From contig CALMXW010000113.1 in NCBI GenBank assembly GCA_937871115.1, positions 1 through 7,916 on the forward strand: DNA of 7,916 nt, given 5' to 3'. A program made the translations under genes and the position numbers. Shown in pieces: positions 1 through 6,700 of this stretch. Source of the DNA: an uncultured bacterium. GTDB taxonomy: Bacteria; Patescibacteriota; Minisyncoccia; Phycocordibacterales; CAIJYI01. Numbering within the stretch: the first letter of the stretch is position 1; each line of letters begins with the position of its first letter. The notes beneath the pieces are model-generated. The model made no database searches and was not told the origin of the DNA. It saw nothing but the letters and a program-made list of their open reading frames with translations.

Positions 1-147
1 GACCTTCCTTACATAGGCTATGTTCTCGATTTTGCGAAGAAAACCGTCGGCTTTGTCCTGCTTGTCATCCTCCCCGCACTCGCAATTATCTTCGATGAGA
101 TAACAAATATTTGGAAAGAAGTAAAAAAACGAAAAGAGACTTCATGA
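1..147 (+). CDS. Signal peptidase I, SipW/archaeal-type, C-terminal fragment (5' end outside window)
   Basis: Frame 1 is open from the first base to TGA at 145-147 and gives the last 48 residues of a protein. It reads PYIGYVLDFAKK, then a hydrophobic helix (about residues 16-34, VGFVLLVILPALAIIF), then a basic cytoplasmic tail ending KKRKETS. A 'P-x-IGY' segment followed by one C-terminal membrane helix with an internal proline and a following Glu is the usual end of S26B (SipW/archaeal/ER-like) signal peptidases; bacterial LepB ends differently. The Ser and Lys/His catalytic region would lie upstream and cannot be checked. The stop overlaps the ATG of the next gene (ATGA, 144-147), so the two are probably co-translated. 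The downstream product has the leader type that such peptidases cut, which supports the call. The alternative is an unrelated protein with one C-terminal anchor helix. Confidence 0.7.
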   Translation, partial: DLPYIGYVLDFAKKTVGFVLLVILPALAIIFDEITNIWKEVKKRKETS

Positions 148-1601
148 AAAAAGCATTGTTCAAAGCCCTCGCGCTTACACTCTCTCTCGCTATGAACTGG
201 CTGGGGCTTTTAACAGTCGGTGAGACCGTGGCGCGATATCACGACAATGCGGAGTCGCCTCTCAATATTTTCCATGCCGCAGAGCTCGACATCATCACCA
301 CCCCAGAATCTTTTACCTTTGGACTTGACCTTAACGAGACCGCAGAGCTCAGGTTTGAAATAAGCTCGTCGAGCGATTCTCTTCCATTTACTCATGCCGG
401 ACGTTTTGCTTGGGTCGTATCGAGTACCGGGGCATTCTGTGCGGGACTCCACCTCACAGCAGGGGCAAGTACAACACTCGGGCTTATAAATACCTACGAT
501 GGCTCGCTCGAACAATTTATCTCACCCGCCACCACGACCTTGGGAGCTTGGGCACTTAACCTCGCTCCTCTCTCTTTGTCTTCGGATGATTATGGAGATA
601 CATGCGAATTTGATTTGATCTTTGATGCTGCACAAAAGCCGTACGCTCCAGCAAGCACCAGCCCTCTTGGTTTTTCTGATCACGAAAAAATACACGGCAC
701 TATCACCGCTCGGAGGCAAGTGGTCTTAAACGAGATTCTTCCAAATCCTCTCGGTGACAATGCCGCCCTACAGCCTCTTGGTGAATGGGTAGAGATTTAT
801 AACAACGGAAGCTCTACACGAAATCTTTCTGGTTGGTATTTTCAAAATAAAGATAATTTAGACACAGTACATATAACAACCGAGAACACTTCGCCCGCCA
901 CGACGACTATCTCGGGACATAGCTTTGTGGTGGTGTACATGAATCAAGCACTTTTCGATAACAAAAATGATTCGGTAGAACTTTACAATGCCGATGGGGA
1001 TTTAGTAGATTCGTTCTCCTACTGTGGTCAGAATATTGCTCCAAATGGGAACGGCGTGGATTGTCTCGATAAAACGGCTGGAGCTTCTTGGGCGCGCATT
1101 CCCGACGGCGTGGGTACGTGGATAGACCCTGTCCCAACTCCTGGCATGCCAAATATTTCGACAGACGGCATCGACGGAGTGACTACCGAGATGCAAGATT
1201 TGGCAATGTCGAAAGATGCACCGGAGCCAGCAATACAAGAAGACACATTCGCCACCACTTCTTCTGATGGCATTGCAACATCGACCGAAACGGGAACTGT
1301 GGTAGAAGACGAGAATAAAAATCTGAATGGAACATCTACCCCAACCACCACACCAGAAATAGTTGCAACATCGACCCTCCCCGATCCAGCACCGTTCCCA
1401 TCCACTCTCGAAAATATTCTCGCTGGTCAACCTGAGGAGTGGGATGCGAACACTACGAAAAATACAAATAAGAGTAACACTTCAGACACACCGCCGGCAC
1501 CACAAGATACCCCAGCCGAAAAACACCTCTCATCTCCCGTAGCGCAAGAGGAAGAAGGGGAGCATGAGGACACTGGAGGGAAATCGCAAGAAGGAGAGTA
1601 G
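144..1601 (+). CDS. Secreted TasA/camelysin-like leader protein with lamin-tail domain
   Basis: This is a predicted exported surface or matrix protein of 485 residues. I start it at ATG 144 because this makes an ATGA overlap with the upstream peptidase gene and puts the KK-plus-hydrophobic leader (residues 2-27) at the N-terminus; an in-frame TTG at 111 would add 11 charged residues. After the leader comes VARYHDNAESPLNIFHAAELDI-like sequence (29-50). It resembles the 'A-x-F-S-D-x-E-x-S-x-x-N-x-F-x-A-G-x-L-D' signature of SipW-dependent proteins (TasA, camelysin). Residues 50-185 form a beta-rich domain with C99 and C154. Residues about 192-338 are a lamin-tail domain: VVLNEILPNP at its start, then GEWVEIYN, NLSGWYF, DSVELYNADGDLVDSFSY, and SWARIPDG to PTPGMPN at its end, with C294 and C307. 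Residues 340-485 are a low-complexity Thr/Ser/Pro/Asp/Glu tail with no anchor helix or sorting motif. The binding partner is unknown; lamin-tail domains are generally thought to bind DNA, membrane or protein. Confidence 0.8.
   Translation: MKKALFKALALTLSLAMNWLGLLTVGETVARYHDNAESPLNIFHAAELDIITTPESFTFGLDLNETAELRFEISSSSDSLPFTHAGRFAWVVSSTGAFCAGLHLTAGASTTLGLINTYDGSLEQFISPATTTLGAWALNLAPLSLSSDDYGDTCEFDLIFDAAQKPYAPASTSPLGFSDHEKIHGTITARRQVVLNEILPNPLGDNAALQPLGEWVEIYNNGSSTRNLSGWYFQNKDNLDTVHITTENTSPATTTISGHSFVVVYMNQALFDNKNDSVELYNADGDLVDSFSYCGQNIAPNGNGVDCLDKTAGASWARIPDGVGTWIDPVPTPGMPNISTDGIDGVTTEMQDLAMSKDAPEPAIQEDTFATTSSDGIATSTETGTVVEDENKNLNGTSTPTTTPEIVATSTLPDPAPFPSTLENILAGQPEEWDANTTKNTNKSNTSDTPPAPQDTPAEKHLSSPVAQEEEGEHEDTGGKSQEGE
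1273..1376 (+). repeat. Short in-frame direct repeat in the tail-coding region
   Basis: TTGCAACATCGACC occurs at 1273-1286 and again at 1363-1376, 90 bases apart and in the same frame, encoding (I/V)-A-T-S-T both times. It lies in the low-complexity Thr/Ser/Pro/acidic tail of the lamin-tail protein. It may mark a degenerate linker duplication, but with only two short copies chance or compositional bias is also possible. Confidence 0.35.
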
Positions 1602-1624
1602 ACGTCACCAGACCACACGAAAAA

Positions 1625-1665
1625 GAACATTGACAATAGAACACCTCTGTGATAGGTTAATGTTC
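1625..1665 (+). other. Stem-loop (10-bp arms, 21-nt loop) in intergenic gap
   Basis: GAACATTGAC (1625-1634) can pair with GTTAATGTTC (1656-1665); nine pairs are Watson-Crick and one is G-U. The loop can hold a further 3-bp ACA/TGT stem (1641-1643 with 1648-1650). No T-run follows, so it does not look like a terminator by itself. It could be an mRNA-end processing structure, an operator-like palindrome, or part of a leader. It overlaps the possible -35 and -10 boxes described separately. Confidence 0.45.
1630..1658 (+). promoter_or_regulatory. Possible sigma-70-type promoter for the glycan operon
   Basis: A perfect TTGACA (1630-1635) is followed, after 17 bases, by TAGGTT (1653-1658), which matches TATAAT at only three of six positions including the key first T-A and last T. 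A start site would fall near 1665, about 70 bases before the GtrA start codon. The position suits the operon start after the lamin-tail gene. Two cautions apply: the -10 is weak, and the -35 lies inside an inverted-repeat arm, so it may be there by chance. Confidence 0.3.
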
Positions 1666-1668
1666 ACA

Positions 1669-1700
1669 AGAAACTAGTAGCTTGGCTATTAGTTTCTTTT
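1669..1700 (+). terminator. Terminator-like hairpin with T-tract
   Basis: AGAAACTAGTAG (1669-1680) pairs with CTATTAGTTTCT (1686-1697) around a 5-base CTTGG loop, giving a 12-bp stem with one G-U pair. TTTT (1697-1700) and then AGTTTT follow. This is the form of a Rho-independent terminator, though the stem is poor in GC. It would end transcription of the peptidase/lamin-tail pair before the glycan genes. If the possible promoter just upstream is real, the same hairpin would be at the very 5' end of the glycan mRNA and could act as an attenuator. Confidence 0.5.
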
Positions 1701-1737
1701 AGTTTTGGGGAGCTAAAAATACTACACCACTTATAAA

Positions 1738-2160
1738 ATGTTTGAATTTCTTAAATTTGTCATTGTTGGCGTTGTAAACACCGTGATTGATCTCTCGGTA
1801 CTTAATCTACTTATCTTTTTTTTCACCACGGGCGGAAATGGAGAACTCTACATCCTTTTCAAGTCCCTTTCTTTCCTTGCATCAGTCACCAATAGTTACT
1901 TCCTCAACAAGTACTGGGTCTTCCGAAGCGAAGAAAAATCGTCCGCCAAAGAACCTGTACTTTTCTTTGGCGTGTCCGCTATTGGATTCATTTTGAATGT
2001 AAGTGTCTCTTTCGTTGTCTTTCTGGCATTCATGCACTTCAGTCAGCTTTCTCCACAAATTGCCGCCAACATTGGAGCACTGGCAGGAACAGCGGTTGTA
2101 GTATCCTGGAACTTCGTCGGATATAAATTTGTCGTTTTCAAGAAACAATCACATGGATAA
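1738..2160 (+). CDS. GtrA-family membrane protein (putative lipid-linked sugar translocase)
   Basis: This 140-residue protein has four hydrophobic segments (about 6-29, 36-53, 73-99 and 106-132), the size and topology of the GtrA family. Family marks visible are the first helix FVIVGVVNTVIDL with G11, N14 and D18, the loop NSYFLNKYWVF (52-62) after helix 2, and WNFVGYKFVVFKK (123-136) at the C-terminus. GtrA-type proteins are thought to help move polyprenyl-phosphate-linked sugars across the cytoplasmic membrane, although direct proof is limited. ATG 1738 is the only possible start, because an in-frame TAA lies at 1714. No good ribosome binding site is seen; GGGGAG at 1707-1712 is too far upstream. 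The next gene starts inside its last codons, an 8-base overlap. That gene encodes the glycosyltransferase class normally paired with GtrA, which strengthens the call. Confidence 0.85.
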   Translation: MFEFLKFVIVGVVNTVIDLSVLNLLIFFFTTGGNGELYILFKSLSFLASVTNSYFLNKYWVFRSEEKSSAKEPVLFFGVSAIGFILNVSVSFVVFLAFMHFSQLSPQIAANIGALAGTAVVVSWNFVGYKFVVFKKQSHG

Positions 2161-2914
2161 TATTACCCTTTCAGTCGTCATACCAGCCTACAACGAAGCA
2201 TCACGTATCGGATGTACGCTTGAGAGTATTGCACAATATTTTAATTCGAAAGATATCTCACACGAAATTATTGTTGTGGACGATGGTTCAGACGACGGTA
2301 CACCAGATATTGTGCGCGCACAGAGAGTAAGCCTGCCTAATCTCTGTGTACTTGAAAACGAAAGGAACCGTGGTAAGGGATACTCGGTAAATCGAGGTAT
2401 GCTCGCCGCACGAGGGAAATACAGACTCTTTATGGACGCTGACAACTCTGTTGACATTTCTCAAGTGGATGATTTTATCAAAGAGATCGATGGTAAGTAC
2501 GATGTCGCTATCGGATCGATTCGTCTCAAAAAATCTGAAGTTTCCGAAAATAGTGGGTGGCACCGAAGAGTTCTCGGATACGGGGCAAAAATTATCATCG
2601 GCATACTCGCGGTACCAGGAATAAAAGATACACAACGCGGATTTAAACTTTTCTCAGACTCCGCTGCAAAAGCCATCTTTCCACTCCAGACTATTGAACG
2701 CTTTGGCTTTGACATCGAAATCTTGGTTATCGCCTGGGTAAACGGTTTCAAGATAAAAGAACTGCCTGTGGTATGGGACAATCCTGCTGGCTCAAAAGTG
2801 ACCCTTAAATCATATTTTCAAACCTTACGTGAGCTCATAAAAATAACATGGAACCGTGCTGCCCGAAAATATACTTTAATTTCAAATACTGCCCAGCAAA
2901 AAATTAGTAGCTAG
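2153..2914 (+). CDS. GT2 glycosyltransferase, ALG5/GtrB-like polyprenyl-phosphate glucosyltransferase
   Basis: This 253-residue GT-A fold enzyme is predicted to transfer a hexose from an NDP-sugar to a polyprenyl phosphate on the cytoplasmic face of the membrane. SVVIPAYNEASRI opens the domain (7-19). Next come VVDDGSDDGT (41-50), the NRGKGYSVNRGM acceptor-side loop (72-83), the metal-binding DxD in MDADNS (D95, D97), DTQRGFKLF (159-167) and ERFGFDIEIL (182-191). The DADNS motif, QRGFK and FDxE are typical of dolichyl-phosphate beta-glucosyltransferase (ALG5)-type enzymes. Unlike phage or Shigella GtrB it has no C-terminal membrane helices; residues 215-250 are basic and probably peripheral. 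I start at ATG 2153 because it leads directly into the first beta strand and overlaps the GtrA stop. An in-frame TTG at 2129 would add eight residues without family support. Glucose as the sugar is a family inference only. Confidence 0.85.
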   Translation: MDNITLSVVIPAYNEASRIGCTLESIAQYFNSKDISHEIIVVDDGSDDGTPDIVRAQRVSLPNLCVLENERNRGKGYSVNRGMLAARGKYRLFMDADNSVDISQVDDFIKEIDGKYDVAIGSIRLKKSEVSENSGWHRRVLGYGAKIIIGILAVPGIKDTQRGFKLFSDSAAKAIFPLQTIERFGFDIEILVIAWVNGFKIKELPVVWDNPAGSKVTLKSYFQTLRELIKITWNRAARKYTLISNTAQQKISS

Positions 2915-2932
2915 AGATTATAACAAAAATAT

Positions 2933-3727
2933 ATGAAAACCTTAGAACAATTTATCTCAAATGCCACTGTCGTGCTCGCCGCCGGCGGAGAAGCGAGTCG
3001 TTTCCAAAGCGTGCCTGGGGCAAATGGAATACAAAAGGCAGCCTTTCTTCTCCCTAATGGAGAAACCATGATCGAGCGTACTATCAAGATGTATCGTGAC
3101 CTCGGGCTTAAAAACTTTGCTCTTCTCGTGTACAATCATGCAGGCTCTGTGGAAAAACTTCTCGGAGATGGAAGCGTGATGGGAGTCAATATAGTCTACA
3201 GCTATGATCCAGGAAAACCGGTGGGGCGTGGTGGGGCTATGCGACATGCTATCGAAGCGGGTGCAGTACCAAAGGGAAATTTTCTCATCGTCCACAACCC
3301 AGATGATCAGATTGTGACCAATCCAGTAGAAGTACTCCGTGAGGCTATCCTCGCTCACCTTGCTCGTGCAGAGCGCGGTGCTATCGGCACTGCCATCATG
3401 GTGAAAGGTACCCCCTACGAATTTAGCGGATTTCAAGTGGAAGATGATTTTGTACTCGGAGCGGAAATGTACCCATTCATCCACATGCCTACACACATCG
3501 GCATGACAATATTCTCTCCGGAAGTGACAGAATACTTTGAGAGACTTTTCTCACTTACAGAAAAAGTGGACTTCGAGTCAGTGCTTTTCCCAGAACTCAC
3601 AAATGAGAAAAAACTTGCTTCACATTTCATCCCAGACAATTCGTGGATTTCCGTAAACGACCAGAAGGGACTCAAAAAGCTTATTAAAGCTATCGAAGAA
3701 GAAAACTCAAACATGCAACAAGAGTAA
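2933..3727 (+). CDS. Sugar-phosphate nucleotidyltransferase-like protein (NTP_transferase fold)
   Basis: This 264-residue single-domain protein probably makes an NDP-sugar from NTP and sugar-1-phosphate in the cytoplasm. The N-terminal nucleotide-binding loop is VVLAAGGEASRF (13-24), followed by K35 in QKAAFLLPNGETMIERTI, which corresponds to the family's conserved lysine and 'G-x-x-M-I-E' helix. KPVGRGGAMRHA (95-106) resembles the 'LGTAGA' sugar/base loop, and NPDDQI (122-127) stands where NGD normally carries the metal-binding aspartate. ISVNDQKGLKKL near 242-253 matches the usual 'D-x-x-x-P-E-D-L' region. There is no left-handed beta-helix or other added domain. Against the canonical LAxGxGTRL, the first loop appears to have one extra residue and lacks the second glycine, so the substrate may be unusual. 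It begins 18 bases after the previous stop with only a weak GAGA upstream, and its stop overlaps the next start by one base (TAATG). Confidence 0.75.
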   Translation: MKTLEQFISNATVVLAAGGEASRFQSVPGANGIQKAAFLLPNGETMIERTIKMYRDLGLKNFALLVYNHAGSVEKLLGDGSVMGVNIVYSYDPGKPVGRGGAMRHAIEAGAVPKGNFLIVHNPDDQIVTNPVEVLREAILAHLARAERGAIGTAIMVKGTPYEFSGFQVEDDFVLGAEMYPFIHMPTHIGMTIFSPEVTEYFERLFSLTEKVDFESVLFPELTNEKKLASHFIPDNSWISVNDQKGLKKLIKAIEEENSNMQQE

Positions 3728-6700
3728 TGAAAAACTTCTTTTCCAAAATACGGAAATACATCTCGCAGCCAGATCACGATAAACATATGGTGCATCTTTC
3801 TCCTGTCGATGGAAAAGGGCAGGGATTTACCCACAAAGGAAACGAGTTTGTACATCACACCGATCTTCATTACTCAGAAACCGCTTTCTACAATCTCCTA
3901 CACAACCAGAAGGTCGTTCTCATTTCCGTAGTCGCAATTCTTCTCTCTGCTTTTATAGCAGACTGGCATCTCACACTCATTGTTTTTCTTTCCTCACTCA
4001 CTGTTCTCTACTTCCTCGGACTTTTGTTTGATGGTTTTATTGTGTACCGCACCTTTCGGATCAAGCCGGAAATAGTCATCGATACAGAGGAGATGGCCTC
4101 GCGACCGGACGACTTTTGGCCGACATACACCATCTTCTGTCCGCTCTATAAGGAGTGGCAGGTGGTACCGCAGTTTGTGGAGGCAATGCAGAAAATAGAC
4201 TATCCAAAAGAAAAACTTCAAGTAATGTTTCTTTTGGAAGAGAACGACCAAGAAACTATCGACAAAATTCGCGGCGGCAACCTTCCTCCGCATTTTGAGA
4301 TTGTGGTAGTACCCCACTCAAAACCAAAAACAAAGCCAAAAGCAATGAACTACGGCCTCTCATATGCGACCGGTGAATACCTGGTCATATACGACGCGGA
4401 AGACGTGCCCGATACGGACCAACTTAAAAAAGCAGTACTCGCTTTTGAAAAAGCTTCGAAAAATGTCGTTTGTATCCAGGCGAAGCTTAATTTCTATAAT
4501 CCAAAACAAAATATCCTCACACGCGCATTCACAGCAGAATATTCGCTCTGGTTTGACCTTATCCTCCCCGGGCTCCAATCTATCGCCGCACCTATCCCAC
4601 TCGGAGGAACATCAAACCACTTCCGTACAAATACCCTCCGAGAACTTTCCGGGTGGGACGCCTTCAACGTCACAGAAGACTGCGACCTGGGCATGCGGCT
4701 TACCAAAAGGGGATACCGGACTGCGATCGTAGATTCGACCACACACGAAGAAGCAAACTCAGATCTTGCCAACTGGTACTACCAGCGAAGCCGATGGATT
4801 AAAGGCTACATGCAAACATACTTTGTGCATATGCGAAACCCGCTTTCCTCATATAGTGAAAACAAACATCGAAATCTTGCTCTCTTCCAGCTCATCGTGG
4901 GAATGAAGACACTTTCCCTTTTTATCAACCCAATCATGTGGGTACTCACTATTTGTTACTTCCTTTTCCGTGCATACGTGGGGACATTTATCGAGTCGCT
5001 TTTCCCCGGGCCCATTCTCTACATCGGTGTCTTTTCACTTATCTTTGGTAACTTCCTCTACCTCTATTACTACATGATGGGCTGTGCCAAGCGTGGATAC
5101 AACGACATCATCAAATACGCTTTCCTCGTTCCTTTTTATTGGCTCGCTATGAGTGCGGCCGCATGGCAAGCGGCGTACGAAGTCGTGGTGAAGCCTCACT
5201 ACTGGGCAAAGACAGTACACGGACTTCACCTCGGTGGCACAATGAAGGGTGCCCAATCTACGGAACAAAAGAAAGAAGAGCAAAAGAAAAATTCCACGCG
5301 AGAGTTCCTCACTTCCAGCGCCGGACTTCTTGTGCTTTCTTCTGTGGTGGCCAATGTACTCAATTTTCTTTTCAATGCTTATCTTGGACACACTCTCTCG
5401 CTTGAAGATTTCGGTACGGTCACTATACTCAATACCTTTGCTTACGTACTCGCCCTCTTTACCAGTGCACTCTCCACTACCACTACCCACGTCATCTCCT
5501 ACCTTGAGGGGCTACACAAAGGCACAGGCTCTAGATTTTACCGAAAATTTTTCCTCCGTGTGCTCCTCCCGGGGCTTCTCCCTGCACTTGTCTGGGTACT
5601 CTTTGCGCCAATCATTGGATATTTCCTAAACGTACCGGACATACTCGTCATCACGGCATTTGCTCCGGCAATTTTCTTCGGCACGTGGAGTTCTTTCAAT
5701 GAAGGCTACCTCAAGGGGGTCTGGAATTTTGGCACACTCGCACTCACCACCCTCGTTGAATCCACCGCCAAACTCGCTATTGTTTTTCTTCTCGTACAAA
5801 AAGGATTCGAGGAGCTCGTACCAGTAGCCATCCCAGCAGCCATCATCTGCACCTGGGCAGCCACGAGTATTGGTGCCACCATTGCGTACCGTAAGTCTTC
5901 TAAGATACCCACTACTTCAAGTACGGATAAAAAATTTCCAACTGTATTTTATACCGCGGCGCTTATGAGTGGAGTTTCCGTAACGGCTTTCTTGAGTATC
6001 GACGTTATATTTGCCAAACACTATCTCACTCCCGACGATGCCGGGCGGTACAGCATGCTTTCTCTCGTGGGGAAGATGATATTCTTCTTCGGTACACTTT
6101 TTAATACGTTTATTGTCACACTCGTGAGCCGTGCTGAGGGAAAAGCAGGAGCAAAGGGGAGAGAGGCCGCCCGAAATTCGGAAAAAGAATTTTCGAAAAT
6201 ACTTATTGCCACAGCCTTCCTCACCCTATCCGCGGGCGGAGGACTAAGTGTACTCGGGTGGTTTTTTGTCCCACTCCTCCTCGGTGAACAAGCAAACGCC
6301 ATTGTCTCATACCTCCCATCCTACTCCCTCGCTATGATACTCTTCACCTTCTCGTCGACCATCGTCCTCTATCGCCTTGCGCGGAAACATTATTTTTTTC
6401 CAGCCATCTCTCTTGCCATGTCTGTCCTCATGTGGGCAACACTCTTTTACACCCACAGCTCTATCGACGCCTTCGTCCATGTCGTCCTTTGGGTCAACGT
6501 AGCATACTTTGCACTCGTCGTTTTTTCTCACACTTTTTATTCTTCTCTCGTATACGGATATCGAAACATACGAGACACATTTCTCGTCTTTAAAAAACTT
6601 CCTCTCGCAAAAAATCCAGAGCCGGGGCGGATGCGCATCCTCGTCTTCAACTGGCGCGATACCAAAAGCGTATTTGCCGGTGGCGCAGAAACATATGTGC

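Noticed and set aside
111..143. TTG start at 111 for the lamin-tail protein
   Set aside because: It would put a charged MERSKKTKRDF segment before the signal helix and overlap the peptidase gene by 37 bases. ATG 144 gives a typical leader and an ATGA overlap.
1002..1430. Minus-strand open frames opposite the lamin-tail gene (1002-1430 and 1028-1405)
   Set aside because: They are Cys/Ser/Val-rich products produced by the biased Thr/Pro coding strand, and they overlap each other and a real gene.
2129..2152. TTG start at 2129 for the ALG5-like transferase
   Set aside because: It lies deep in the GtrA coding end and adds eight residues before the first beta strand. ATG 2153 fits the family start.
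2957..3496. Antisense open frame of 179 codons across the nucleotidyltransferase gene
   Set aside because: It lies wholly opposite a gene with clear family motifs, its product has no recognisable domain, and it has no operon context.
5249..5629. Plus-strand alternative frame inside the fusion gene near the GT2-flippase join, considered as a sign of a frameshift or separate gene
   Set aside because: The main frame is continuous through the join and encodes sensible helices on both sides. The alternative product is Ser/Pro/Leu-rich without domain features.
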